DNA of 64,000 nucleotides from an uncultured Atopobiaceae bacterium (GTDB lineage: Bacteria; Actinomycetota; Coriobacteriia; Coriobacteriales; Atopobiaceae). Positions 51,062 through 59,541 of the stretch are shown piece after piece. How positions within the stretch are numbered: position 1 is the first letter of the stretch; each line of letters starts with the position of its first letter. Under the pieces are notes generated by a model, which was given only the letters and a program-made list of their open reading frames with translations, was not told where the DNA came from and did no database searches. Both the position numbers and the translations under genes were made by a program. The stretch spans positions 19,006 through 83,005 of the forward strand of contig CANQSI010000001.1 of assembly GCA_947626465.1 (NCBI GenBank), in the 5' to 3' direction.

Positions 51062-53542
51062 TTGGCAGCTAAATCGCACGAGGATGAAGCCCCCGAAAGC
51101 ACCCAAGAAGAGAAATCATCGAAAAGCACGAAGAAAGCCGCTTCGACGGGCGCTAAGAAGGCAACCGAGAAGAAACCCGCGAAACCGAAGGCTGCGAAAA
51201 GCGCAAAGAACGCTTCGGACGATGCCGCGGTAGAAACGGCGAAGGCGCCGGAAGGGGAGCAGGAATCCTCCGAGAAGCCCGCGAAGGCTGCCAGCGCGAA
51301 GGCGAGCTCCTCGAAGAAGCCGGCCACCAAGAAGTCTGGAGAAGCCGAGGGAAAGGCTTCGTCGAAGGCCAAGGATCAGAAGCAGGCCAAGGCGGCTGCG
51401 CCGGCCAAGAAAGCCGCGAAACCCAAGGCAAAGACCGCAAAGGGCAAGGCTTCGAAGGTTGACGGGGAGAGCCCGAAGAAAGACGAGGCGAACCTCGAGG
51501 CGGATCAGGCTGAGAAGAAGGCCACCGCGAGCAAATCCCGCGCGAAGAAAGCCACGGCAAAGGGCGCGCCCGAGGAAACGCCCGCGAAGAAGGCGCCGGC
51601 AAAGAAGACGCCGGCAAAGAAGAAGACAACCAAACCCGAGGCGAAGGCGGAGGCTTCGGAAGTTGCCGAAGAACTCGTCGAGGCGAAGAAGCCCGCCGAG
51701 GATGAGAAGCTCGCAAAGCCAAAGGCCAAGAAAGCCCAAAGCACCACCGCGAAGGCAAAGGAGTCCTCGGCGAAGGCGAGCGAGGACACAGCGCCTTCGA
51801 AGAAGCAGGATGGGAAGAAGAAGCCTTCGAAGCCCAAGAGCGCAAAGGCCAAGGAAGCCCAGGCTGAAGCAGTGACCGAAGAGCCTGAGGTAACGGCGGA
51901 GGCGAAGGAAGAGGCGAAGAAACCCTCGAAGAGCGCTTCGAAGCCCAAGAAGGCTTCGAAAAAGGCCAAGGTCGAAGAGGCCTCCGAAGCCGCCACGGCA
52001 AAAGAGGCGGAAGAGCTTGCGGAAACGCCCGCGAAGGCGAAGAAGGCCGCGAAGAAGGCCTCGACCAAGAGCCCTTCGAAGAGCGCCACCGAAAGCAAGA
52101 AGAAGAGCTCCGCAAAGGGCGCAAAGTCGGCAAAGTCCTCGAAGAAGACCACGAAGAAGCCGGCGTCGAAAAAGAAGAAGAGCTCGGATGAGGCTCCCGC
52201 CAGCATCGAGGAGGCGCTCGCTGCCGCGAAGAAGCTCGCCTCGAAGCAGAAGATGCGCATCACCGAGGATGACATCCAGTTCATGCTCCAGGACATCGAC
52301 CTCGACGATTCCGAGCTCGACGATCTCTACAAGAAGATCGAGGCGGCGGGCGTGAAGATCGAGAGCGCCTTCGAGGGCGATGCCGCCCAGCTCATGGCCA
52401 CGAGCGGTATCGACGATCTCTCCGCGGACGAAGCGGGAGACGAGGACGAGGATGACGAGGATCTCGAAGACGAGGTCCTCGAGGTGGAGGAGCTCGTCGA
52501 AGCCGTTGAGCCGGAGAGCCAATCGAGGCCCGCGAGCTCGAGCAAAGGCCGCTCGAAGTCGTCGAATCGCCGTAAGAGCGCGGCCCAGCGCAGGCGCCAG
52601 GATCCGTCGGTGATCCTCCTCGCGAAGGATCCCGTGCGTCTCTACCTCAAGGAGATCGGCAAGGTCGACCTCCTCACGGCTGCCGAGGAAGTCGACCTCG
52701 CGATGAAGATCCAGGCGGGCACCGATGCCACCGCCAAGCTCGAGGCCTACGAGCGCGGCGAGATCGATCTCGGCCGCGCCGAGCTTCGTCGCCTCGATCG
52801 CATCGAGGAGATGGGCCTCGACGCAAAGCAGGCGCTCATCTCGGCGAACCTTCGCCTCGTCGTGTCCATCGCAAAGCGCTACATCAAGCGCGGCATGCTC
52901 TTCCTCGATCTCATCCAAGAAGGCAACCTCGGCCTCATCCGTGCCGTGGAGAAGTTCGACTACACGCGAGGCTTCAAGTTCTCCACCTATGCCACGTGGT
53001 GGATCCGCCAGGCCATCACGCGCGCCATCGCGGACCAGGCGCGCACCATCCGCATTCCCGTGCACATGGTGGAGACCATCAACAAGATGGTGCGGATCCA
53101 GAGAAACCTCCTACAGAAGCTCGGCCGGGAGGCGACGCCGGAGGAAATCGCGGAGGAGATGGACATCACGCCGGAGCGCGTGCTCGAGATCCAGAAGATC
53201 AGCCAGGAGCCGGTCTCCCTCGAGACGCCGATTGGCGAAGAGGACGATTCCCAGCTCGGCGACTTCATCGAGGACCAAACGGCGGTGAAGCCGCCCGAGG
53301 CCGCCACCGATTCGATGCTCCGCGCCCAGCTCGACCAAGTGCTCGACGGGCTCGCAGATCGTGAGCGCAAGGTCATCAAGCTGCGCTTCGGCCTCGAGGA
53401 CGGACATCCCCGCACCCTCGAGGAAGTGGGCCGCGAGTTCGGCGTCACCCGAGAGCGCATCCGCCAAATCGAATCGAAGACGCTCGCCAAGCTCCGCCAC
53501 CCAAGCCGCTCCGGCAAGCTGAAGGACTACATCGAAGACTAA
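51062..53542 (+). CDS. rpoD: Primary RNA polymerase sigma factor with long Lys/Ala-rich N-terminal tail
   Basis: An 826-residue sigma-70. Residues 1 to about 378 are a Lys/Ala/Pro/Glu/Ser low-complexity tail with motifs such as AKKAPAKKTPAKKKTTK, like histone H1 tails. Region 1.1 follows (about 380-440), then an acidic linker and a short Arg-rich one. The core starts near 513 (PVRLYLKEIGKVDLL). Region 2 includes NLRLVVSIAKRYIKRGM and TYATWWIRQAITRAI, and the region 4 helix-turn-helix is VGREFGVTRERIRQIE near 790. The start is TTG 51062, preceded by GGAAGGA; the frame is open to 51032 without a ribosome site. The terminator is at 53547. Confidence 0.95.
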   Translation: MAAKSHEDEAPESTQEEKSSKSTKKAASTGAKKATEKKPAKPKAAKSAKNASDDAAVETAKAPEGEQESSEKPAKAASAKASSSKKPATKKSGEAEGKASSKAKDQKQAKAAAPAKKAAKPKAKTAKGKASKVDGESPKKDEANLEADQAEKKATASKSRAKKATAKGAPEETPAKKAPAKKTPAKKKTTKPEAKAEASEVAEELVEAKKPAEDEKLAKPKAKKAQSTTAKAKESSAKASEDTAPSKKQDGKKKPSKPKSAKAKEAQAEAVTEEPEVTAEAKEEAKKPSKSASKPKKASKKAKVEEASEAATAKEAEELAETPAKAKKAAKKASTKSPSKSATESKKKSSAKGAKSAKSSKKTTKKPASKKKKSSDEAPASIEEALAAAKKLASKQKMRITEDDIQFMLQDIDLDDSELDDLYKKIEAAGVKIESAFEGDAAQLMATSGIDDLSADEAGDEDEDDEDLEDEVLEVEELVEAVEPESQSRPASSSKGRSKSSNRRKSAAQRRRQDPSVILLAKDPVRLYLKEIGKVDLLTAAEEVDLAMKIQAGTDATAKLEAYERGEIDLGRAELRRLDRIEEMGLDAKQALISANLRLVVSIAKRYIKRGMLFLDLIQEGNLGLIRAVEKFDYTRGFKFSTYATWWIRQAITRAIADQARTIRIPVHMVETINKMVRIQRNLLQKLGREATPEEIAEEMDITPERVLEIQKISQEPVSLETPIGEEDDSQLGDFIEDQTAVKPPEAATDSMLRAQLDQVLDGLADRERKVIKLRFGLEDGHPRTLEEVGREFGVTRERIRQIESKTLAKLRHPSRSGKLKDYIED

Positions 53543-53546
53543 AAAG

Positions 53547-53571
53547 AAAGCGCCTCGAAAGAGGCGCTTTT
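53547..53571 (+). terminator. Bidirectional intrinsic terminator for rpoD and tRNA-Asn
   Basis: AAAGCGCCTC (53547-53556) and GAGGCGCTTT (53561-53570) enclose a GAAA tetraloop. On the plus strand TTTT results; on the minus strand the stem is followed by TTTCTTTTT, so it also terminates the tRNA transcript. Confidence 0.92.
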
Positions 53572-53578
53572 CATGTTC

Positions 53579-53653
53579 TGGCTCCTCGGGTAGGACTCGA
53601 ACCTACAACAACTCGGTTAACAGCCGAGGGCTCTACCATTGAGCTACCGAGGA
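53579..53653 (-). tRNA. tRNA-Asn (anticodon GTT)
   Basis: A complete cloverleaf on the minus strand. The 7-bp acceptor stem TCCTCGG pairs with CCGAGGA, and the D-arm is GCTCAATGGTAGAGC. The anticodon loop reads CT-GTT-AA between CGG-type stem halves, and the T-arm is GTAGG-TTCGAGT-CCTAC. G is the discriminator base and CCA is encoded (53579-53581). It is transcribed against rpoD and ends at the shared terminator. Confidence 0.97.
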
Positions 53654-53673
53654 ATAGTTTGTCGTGCGAGGTG

Positions 53674-53701
53674 ATTATACGTGAACCTGCGCCTCGTGCA
53701 A
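53674..53701 (-). promoter_or_regulatory. Promoter of tRNA-Asn
   Basis: On the minus strand TTGCAC (53696-53701) and TATAAT (53674-53679) are 16 bases apart. The -10 lies about 20 bases from the mature tRNA 5' end, the expected distance for a short 5' leader. Confidence 0.6.
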
Positions 53702-53747
53702 GCGTACGCTTTGCGCACTTTGCCCTTATGGGGGCCATGGGCGCCTG

Positions 53748-53756
53748 TGCTAAGGT
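53748..53756 (+). promoter_or_regulatory. Extended -10 promoter for the ABC exporter cluster
   Basis: TG-C-TAAGGT lies 40 bases before the permease start, pointing away from the tRNA promoter. The match to TATAAT is moderate, but the TGn extension and position fit the pattern used elsewhere in the window. Confidence 0.4.
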
Positions 53757-53795
53757 TTGCGCGGACAAACGCAGCGAGAGTCGAGGGGGAGGTCC

Positions 53796-54614
53796 ATGCC
53801 TGAGGCGCAGATCGCCGAAAGAGCGAATGGGCAGTCGCCGTGGACCTCCGGATTCACTCGAGACCGCTTCATCCTCTCGCAGCTCGTGGGGCGTGACTTC
53901 AAGAACAAATACCGCAGAAGCGTACTCGGCGTGGCGTGGAGCGTCCTCAACCCGCTCCTCATGATGATCGTCATGGCGGCGGTGTTCTCGAATTTCATGC
54001 GCGTAGGCGGAGACATCCCGAACTTCCCGCTCTATCTCATCATCGGTAACGTCACCTTCACGCTGCTCTCGGACAGCTCCTCTGCGGGCATGGCCTCGAT
54101 CATCGATAACGCCTCGCTTTTGAAGAAGGTGAAGATCAACCGCATCGTGTTTCCGCTCGAGAAGGTTCTCTTCGCGCTCGTGAACTTCGCCTTTTCGCTC
54201 ATCGCCGTGGCCATCGTCATGATCTGGTTCCAGATCCCGCTCTCCTGGAACATCTTCTTCGTGCCGCTCTTCCTCATCTACCTCGTGGGATTCTGCGCGG
54301 GGCTCTCGATGGCCCTCTCGGCACTCTCCGTCTTCTTCAGGGACGTGATGCATCTCTGGAGCGTCGTGCTCATCGCATGGACCTATCTCACGCCCATCTT
54401 CTACTCCATCACGATCCTGCCCGAGTTCATGCAGCGGCTGATCGCGTACAACCCCATGTACCACTACATCACGTACCTCCGCGAGATACTGCTCTACCAG
54501 CAGACGCCCTCCGTCGAGCAGAATCTCATCTGCCTCGCCTGCTCGGCGATCGTCTTCGCCGTGGGCTGGCTCATCTTCAAGTCGAGCGAGCGGAAGTTCA
54601 TCCTCTACATCTAG
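53796..54614 (+). CDS. ABC-2 type polysaccharide/teichoic-acid exporter, permease subunit (TarG/Wzm-like)
   Basis: A 272-residue permease with six hydrophobic segments. The N-terminal QLVGRDFKNKYRRSVLGVAW and LLMMIVMAAVFSNFMRVGG, a central LLKKVKINRIVFPLEKVL and ALSVFFRDVMHLWSVVL are the hallmarks of O-antigen or teichoic-acid exporters of the ABC-2 class. The start is ATG 53796 with GGGGGAGG upstream. It forms a cluster with its ATPase and a glycosyltransferase, so it should export a cell-surface glycan or teichoic acid chain. Confidence 0.92.
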   Translation: MPEAQIAERANGQSPWTSGFTRDRFILSQLVGRDFKNKYRRSVLGVAWSVLNPLLMMIVMAAVFSNFMRVGGDIPNFPLYLIIGNVTFTLLSDSSSAGMASIIDNASLLKKVKINRIVFPLEKVLFALVNFAFSLIAVAIVMIWFQIPLSWNIFFVPLFLIYLVGFCAGLSMALSALSVFFRDVMHLWSVVLIAWTYLTPIFYSITILPEFMQRLIAYNPMYHYITYLREILLYQQTPSVEQNLICLACSAIVFAVGWLIFKSSERKFILYI

Positions 54615-54641
54615 TCTCGAGAAGGGAAGCGGCAAGCCACC

Positions 54642-55463
54642 GTGCCGGAAGCAGAACCCACACAGATTCGCGGTGCCGAGGAGAACCTCGCCGAGCAGAT
54701 CGCAAAGGTCGATTTCTCGAAGCGGGATGTCTCCATCGACGTGCGCAACGTGTCCATGGTCTTCAACATGGCCTCCGAGCGGCTGAATTCCCTCAAGGAG
54801 TACTTCATCTCCCTTGCGCGCGGGAAGCTCTACTTCAAGGAATTCCGCGCGCTCGTGGACGTGTCGTTCCAGGTGCGCAAGGGCGAGGCCTTCGGGCTCG
54901 TGGGCACCAACGGCTCGGGCAAGTCCACCATGCTGAAGATCATCGCCGGGGTGCTCGATCCCACGAGGGGATCGGTGGACGTGCGCGGCTCGATCGCGCC
55001 GCTCATCGAGCTCGGGGCGGGCTTCGACGTCGAGCTCACCGCGCGCGAGAACATCTACCTGAACGGCGCGCTCCTCGGCTACGCGAAGGAATTCATCGAC
55101 AAGCATTTCAACGACATCGTGGCGTTCGCCGAGCTCGAGGACTTCCTCGACATGCCGCTCAAGAACTATTCGAGCGGCATGGTGGCGCGCATCGCCTTCG
55201 CCATCGCCACCATCACCGAACCCGACATCCTCATCGTGGACGAGACGCTCTCCGTCGGCGACTTCCTCTTCCAGCAGAAGTGCGAGGAGCGAATTCGCCA
55301 GCTCGTGGAATCGGGGGAGGTCACGGTCCTGCTCGTGAGCCACTCGGTGGATCTCGTGAGGCGGATGTGCGATCGCGCCTGCTGGATCGAGAAGGGGCGC
55401 CAATTCATGCTCGGCCCCGCAGACGAGGTGTGCGACGCCTACCAATCGATGGGGGAGATCTGA
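54642..55463 (+). CDS. ABC-2 type polysaccharide/teichoic-acid exporter, ATPase subunit (TarH/Wzt-like)
   Basis: A 273-residue ATPase. Walker A is GLVGTNGSGKSTMLKII (about residues 84-100). The TarH/Wzt-specific phrase is IAPLIELGAGFDVELTAREN, the signature is KNYSSGMVARIAFA, and Walker B is ILIVDETLSVGD. It stops soon after the H-loop (LLVSHSVDL), so it lacks the C-terminal carbohydrate-binding domain of Wzt and resembles TarH. About 30 residues precede the ABC domain. The start is GTG 54642, 27 bases after the permease; its ribosome site (GAAGGGAAG) is distant, so the start is less certain. Confidence 0.92.
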   Translation: MPEAEPTQIRGAEENLAEQIAKVDFSKRDVSIDVRNVSMVFNMASERLNSLKEYFISLARGKLYFKEFRALVDVSFQVRKGEAFGLVGTNGSGKSTMLKIIAGVLDPTRGSVDVRGSIAPLIELGAGFDVELTARENIYLNGALLGYAKEFIDKHFNDIVAFAELEDFLDMPLKNYSSGMVARIAFAIATITEPDILIVDETLSVGDFLFQQKCEERIRQLVESGEVTVLLVSHSVDLVRRMCDRACWIEKGRQFMLGPADEVCDAYQSMGEI

Positions 55464-56575
55464 TGCCCGGGGGATTCGACATCGACGTCTCGGTGGTGGT
55501 GCCGTCCTACAACGTGGAGGCCTACCTCGAGGAGGCCCTCGCGGCGGCGCGCAAGAACAATCGCATTGCGCTCGAGATCCTCGTGGTCGACGACGGCTCG
55601 CGCGACGCCACCGCCGAGATCGCCGCCGCCGAGGCGGCGCTCGATCCCCGAATCCAGGTGATCGCCAAGGAAAACGGCGGCTATGGCCAGGCGGTGAACC
55701 TCGGCTTTTCGAAGGCGCGCGGGCGCTATGTGGCGATCCTCGAGCCAGACGACTATCCCGCGGCCCACATGTACGACGACCTCTTCGAGGTTGCCGAGCG
55801 CTTCGAGTTCCCCGATGTGGTGAAGTCCTCCTATTGGCGCCTCGTACGAGGCGAGGATGGTTCGGAGCGACGCTGGCACAACGACTACTACCAGGCCATA
55901 CGCCCGAAGGTGCAGCCCTTCACGCTGAAGGACGAGCCGTGGCTCATCCGCTACCACCCCTCCATCTGGAGCGCGCTCTATCGGCGGGCGTTTCTCGAGG
56001 AGCGAGGGATACGCTTCAAGGAAGTGCCCGGTGCAGGCTGGGTGGATAACCCGTTCATGGTGGAAACGCTCGCCCAGGCCTCGTCCATCGTCTACACCGA
56101 CGAGCCCTACTACCACTACCGCGAGGACCTCCCCGGATCGTCGTCGGTGACGCTTCCTTGGGAAACGCAATTCGAGCGGTGGATCGACATGATGGATGTG
56201 CTCGATCGCTTCGGCGAGGACGATCCGCACATTCGCGAGGCGCTCTACGTGGTGGGGTTTCGCTACGTGGAGAAGGCGCTCGCCGCCTATCCCGATGATG
56301 GGGAAGTCCGCGAGGGCGCGCAGCGCATCGTGGCGAGGATGGACCCAGAGATCATCAAGGGGCTCGATCGCGTATCGCCTACGCTTCGCACGCTCGCCTT
56401 CGAACTCCGCGGAGAAGAGGTGCCGAAGTTCGATTCGCTCGCCTATGCACGCTCGCTCGTGGAAGCGGGCATGCACTCGCTCTCCATCAACGGATTGGGC
56501 TTCACCGCGGGCTATCTCGGAAAGTATGCGGCAGCGCTGAAGGACCGGCTGAGGCTTTCCAAGGAACATTCGTAG
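55463..56575 (+). CDS. Family-2 glycosyltransferase (cytoplasmic)
   Basis: A 370-residue glycosyltransferase. The GT-A opening is SVVVPSYNVEAYLEEAL, then LVVDDGSRDAT (nucleotide-sugar contact), KENGGYGQAVNLGFSKARG and ILEPDDY (metal site in the DxD position). The C-terminal half is helical with no membrane segment. The start is ATG 55463, overlapping the ATPase stop (TGATG), with GGGGGAG upstream. Coupling to the exporter implies it builds or modifies the exported polymer. The donor sugar is unknown. Confidence 0.88.
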   Translation: MPGGFDIDVSVVVPSYNVEAYLEEALAAARKNNRIALEILVVDDGSRDATAEIAAAEAALDPRIQVIAKENGGYGQAVNLGFSKARGRYVAILEPDDYPAAHMYDDLFEVAERFEFPDVVKSSYWRLVRGEDGSERRWHNDYYQAIRPKVQPFTLKDEPWLIRYHPSIWSALYRRAFLEERGIRFKEVPGAGWVDNPFMVETLAQASSIVYTDEPYYHYREDLPGSSSVTLPWETQFERWIDMMDVLDRFGEDDPHIREALYVVGFRYVEKALAAYPDDGEVREGAQRIVARMDPEIIKGLDRVSPTLRTLAFELRGEEVPKFDSLAYARSLVEAGMHSLSINGLGFTAGYLGKYAAALKDRLRLSKEHS

Positions 56576-56611
56576 CGCGCGCCAACGCCACCCGACACGC
56601 GCTGCCTGCCA

Positions 56612-56620
56612 TGCTAGAGT
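56612..56620 (+). promoter_or_regulatory. Extended -10 promoter of the pyr operon
   Basis: TG-C-TAGAGT lies 148 bases upstream of pyrR. Transcription would start near 56627, leaving a leader of about 130 bases ending in the terminator at 56703-56740. Confidence 0.5.
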
Positions 56621-56702
56621 GTGCGAAGACCTTTAAGCGCGGTACGAGATGCCCGCAAGGCCGAATGCAGCCGAAACGCACACGCCAAGCCTTCTCGCAG
56701 GA

Positions 56703-56740
56703 GACGACCGCGCCTAATCGATGGTGTGGCCGTCTTTTTT
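56703..56740 (+). terminator. Leader terminator (candidate attenuator) before pyrR
   Basis: A 12-bp stem (56703-56714 with 56723-56734; one mismatch and two G-T pairs) has an 8-base loop and is followed by six T (56735-56740). It ends 19 bases before the pyrR start. Between promoter and terminator there is room for alternative structures, as in PyrR-controlled attenuation. I could not find the standard PyrR-binding loop sequence in the leader. Confidence 0.8.
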
Positions 56741-56759
56741 CGTGGAGGTAGGTGAGGCT

Positions 56760-57335
56760 ATGAACGCGCTTGGGCCCAAAGCCCAGATCATGGACGAGAA
56801 GGATATGCGGCGCACGATCACGCGCATCGCCCATGAGATCGTCGAGGCCAACGGTGGCGCGCAGACGATCGCCATGGTGGGGATCGTGCGGCGAGGCGCC
56901 GATCTCGCGGGGCTCATCGCCAATGAGCTCGAGGTGATCGAAGGGCGAAGGCCACAGGTGGGCACGCTCGACATCTCCTTCTATCGAGATGACGTGATGC
57001 GCGCCATCCAACCGGTGCTCCATGCCACGAACATCCCGTTCTCGGTGGATGGCAAGGACATCATCCTCGTCGACGACGTCCTCTACACCGGGCGCACGGT
57101 GCGTGGCGCCCTCGACGCCATCATGGATTTCGGCCGCCCCTCCACCGTGCAGCTGGCGGTGATGGTGGATCGCGGGCACCGCGAGCTTCCCATTCGCGCG
57201 GATTACGTGGGCAAGAACGTGCCCTCGGCCACCGACGAGGACGTGCGCGTGCTCTTGCCCGCCACCGATGGGGAGATGGCCGTGGAGATCTGGGATGTGG
57301 AGAAGCCCACGAGCGCCGCGGGAAAGGAGAGCTAA
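56760..57335 (+). CDS. pyrR: Bifunctional pyr operon regulator / uracil phosphoribosyltransferase PyrR
   Basis: A 191-residue RNA-binding regulator of the pyr operon with weak uracil phosphoribosyltransferase activity. The PRPP motif is ILVDDVLYTGRTVRGALDA (about residues 101-119). The N-terminal MDEKDMRRTITRIAHEI and VGIVRRGADLAGLIA are typical. The C-terminus is about ten residues longer than usual. I chose ATG 56760, preceded by GGAGG and GGTGAGG; an in-frame ATG at 56721 lies inside the terminator loop. pyrB begins immediately after the stop. Confidence 0.95.
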   Translation: MNALGPKAQIMDEKDMRRTITRIAHEIVEANGGAQTIAMVGIVRRGADLAGLIANELEVIEGRRPQVGTLDISFYRDDVMRAIQPVLHATNIPFSVDGKDIILVDDVLYTGRTVRGALDAIMDFGRPSTVQLAVMVDRGHRELPIRADYVGKNVPSATDEDVRVLLPATDGEMAVEIWDVEKPTSAAGKES

Positions 57336-58268
57336 ATGGCGCTATCCGTGAAGCACCTGCTCGACACGACGAGCCTCACCGCCGACGACATCACGCAGAT
57401 CCTGGACACGGGCCGCTCATTCGCCGAGGTGAATAGCAGGGCGATCAAGAAGGTTCCCGCATTGCGGGGTCGCACGATCGTGAACCTCTTCCTCGAGCCC
57501 TCCACGCGCACGCGCTCCTCCTTCGAGCTCGCCGAGAAGCGCCTCTCGGCCGACTCGCTCAACATGGGCGGCTCCACTTCGAGCGTGGTGAAGGGCGAAA
57601 GCCTCGCCGACACCATCCAAACGATCAGCGCGATGAACGTCGACATGTTCGTGTGCCGCGCCTCGCTTGCGGGAACCCCCCACCTCATCACGGAGAATAC
57701 CGACGCTGTGGTGATCAACGCAGGCGACGGCAAGCACCAGCACCCCACGCAGGCGATGCTCGACCTCTACACCATCCGCGAGCACTTCGGCCACCTCGAT
57801 GGGCTCAAGGTAGCCATCATCGGCGACCTCTCGCATAGCCGTGTGGCGGGCTCGCTCGTTCCCGCGCTCAAGACCATGGGCGCCACGCCCGTGCTCGTGG
57901 GGCCACCCACCTTCCAGGTGGCCGATCCCACCTATTGGGGAGTGGAGCAGACCGCCGATCTCGATGCGGTGATCCCCGAGGTGGACGTCGTATACCTGCT
58001 GCGCGTGCAACTCGAGCGCATGGGCGGGGCGGCGATTCCCTCGAAGCGCGAGTACAACCGCCTCTTCGGCGTCGATGAGCGCAGGAGGCTCCTCATGCGC
58101 CCGGGCTCCATCATCTGCCACCCCGGCCCCATGAACCGGGGCATGGAGATCATGCACGAGGTTGCCGATTCCCCGGAAGCGAAGGTGCTGGACCAAGTGA
58201 GCGCGGGAGTGGCCACGCGTATGGCCGAGATGTATCTCCTGCTTGGAGGTGAAAGCGATGCTCATTAG
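57336..58268 (+). CDS. pyrB: Aspartate carbamoyltransferase catalytic subunit
   Basis: A 310-residue enzyme that joins carbamoyl phosphate to aspartate. The carbamoyl-phosphate site is EPSTRTRSSFELAEKRL (about residues 52-68), with KGESLADT. HQHPTQAMLDLYTI and CHPGPMNRGMEI complete the active site. No pyrI regulatory subunit is present, so the enzyme should be unregulated by nucleotides. The ATG directly abuts the pyrR stop, with GGAAAGGAG inside pyrR. pyrC overlaps its end by 11 bases. Confidence 0.97.
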   Translation: MALSVKHLLDTTSLTADDITQILDTGRSFAEVNSRAIKKVPALRGRTIVNLFLEPSTRTRSSFELAEKRLSADSLNMGGSTSSVVKGESLADTIQTISAMNVDMFVCRASLAGTPHLITENTDAVVINAGDGKHQHPTQAMLDLYTIREHFGHLDGLKVAIIGDLSHSRVAGSLVPALKTMGATPVLVGPPTFQVADPTYWGVEQTADLDAVIPEVDVVYLLRVQLERMGGAAIPSKREYNRLFGVDERRRLLMRPGSIICHPGPMNRGMEIMHEVADSPEAKVLDQVSAGVATRMAEMYLLLGGESDAH

Positions 58269-59541
58269 CCATGTGCGTGCCATCGATCCCGCAATCGGGC
58301 TCGATGAGGTGCTCGACGTGCGCCTGGACGGGAAGCGCATCGCGGAGGTGGGTTCGAACCTTTCCGCAGGCGACGACGAGGTGCTCGACGGAGGCGGGAA
58401 GATCCTCGTTCCCGGCCTCGTGGACATGCACGTGCACTTCCGCGAGCCGGGCTTCGAGTACAAGGAAGACATCGCCTCCGGCGTGCGTGCCGCCGCGAAG
58501 GGCGGTTTTACCGACGTGGCCACCATGCCCAACACCGACCCCGTCACCGATACCGGCACCTCCGTTCGCTATCAGATCGATCGCGGCATCGAGGAGAAGA
58601 AGACCCGCGTTCGCCCGATTGGCGCCCTCACGCGCGGGGAGAAGGGCGAAGCGCTCGCGGAAATCGGCGACATGACCGAAGCCGGGGCGGTGGGCTTTTC
58701 CGATGACGGCCACGGTGTGCAGAGTGCCGGCATGATGCGTACGTGCATGGCCTACGTCTCCCAGTTCAACCGCGTGGTGATCGCGCACTCAGAGGTGGAA
58801 TCGCTCACGGCAAACGGCGTCATCAACGAGGGGCGCGCCTCCACGCGCCTCGGCATGTTCGGCTGGCCGGCCCTCGGCGAGGAGCTCGAGATCATGCGCG
58901 ACATCGAGCTCTGCAGGCTCACCGGATGCCCGCTCCACGTGGCGCACATCTCCACCGCGCGTTCCCTCGAGCTCGTGCGCGCGGCGAAAGCGGACGGTCT
59001 GCCCGTGACCTGCGAGGTCACCCCGCATCACCTCTTCCTCACCGAAGAGGACATCACCGACGCCTACCAGACGAACCTCAAAATGAACCCTCCGCTGCGC
59101 ACGCCCGATGACGCCGTGGCGCTCATCGAGGGCCTCGTGGACGGCTCGATCGATTGCGTGGTCACCGACCACGCCCCCCATGCGAAGCACGAGAAGGATT
59201 GCGAGTTCGAGATCGCGGCATTCGGCACGATCGGGCTCGAGACATCGCTTCCGCTCATGCTCACGAACCTCGTGGGGCCGGGACGCCTCTCATGGAAGAG
59301 GCTCGTGGAGGCCATGGCGATCACCCCGCGGCGAATCCTGCGCCTCGAGCCCGTGCGCATCGAGGCGGGGCAGAAGGCGGACCTCACGCTCATCGATCCC
59401 GAGGCCGAAGTGGTCGTCGACAGGAAGTTCCTCGAGAGCAAGTCGACGAACTCCGCGTTCCTCGGTGCGCACCTCACCGGTCGCGCCACGGAGCTCTTCG
59501 TCTCAGGCCGACACGTGCTCAAGGCGGGGGAGGTGGCCTAG
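58258..59541 (+). CDS. pyrC: Dihydroorotase
   Basis: A 427-residue zinc amidohydrolase (type I dihydroorotase) that closes carbamoyl-aspartate to dihydroorotate. Metal ligands are in GLVDMHVHFREPG (about residues 53-65), the His of VIAHSEVE, VAHIST, and the catalytic VTDHAPHAKHEK near 303. The start is ATG 58258 with GGAGGTG upstream, overlapping the pyrB end; TTG 58243 is less likely. pyrK follows with no gap. Confidence 0.96.
   Translation: MLISHVRAIDPAIGLDEVLDVRLDGKRIAEVGSNLSAGDDEVLDGGGKILVPGLVDMHVHFREPGFEYKEDIASGVRAAAKGGFTDVATMPNTDPVTDTGTSVRYQIDRGIEEKKTRVRPIGALTRGEKGEALAEIGDMTEAGAVGFSDDGHGVQSAGMMRTCMAYVSQFNRVVIAHSEVESLTANGVINEGRASTRLGMFGWPALGEELEIMRDIELCRLTGCPLHVAHISTARSLELVRAAKADGLPVTCEVTPHHLFLTEEDITDAYQTNLKMNPPLRTPDDAVALIEGLVDGSIDCVVTDHAPHAKHEKDCEFEIAAFGTIGLETSLPLMLTNLVGPGRLSWKRLVEAMAITPRRILRLEPVRIEAGQKADLTLIDPEAEVVVDRKFLESKSTNSAFLGAHLTGRATELFVSGRHVLKAGEVA

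Noticed and set aside
51062..52200. RpoD tail as a separate histone-like gene
   Set aside because: The frame runs without a stop into region 1.1 and the sigma core, and no ribosome binding site with a good start codon is obvious at the junction.
53579..53795. Integrated element at tRNA-Asn
   Set aside because: No integrase, no duplicated tRNA end, and base composition continuous with the flanks; only the gene neighbourhood hints at it.
56703..56740. Terminator of the upstream glycosyltransferase gene
   Set aside because: A promoter-like element lies between that gene and the hairpin, and the hairpin ends just before pyrR, so a leader role fits better. Both roles remain possible.
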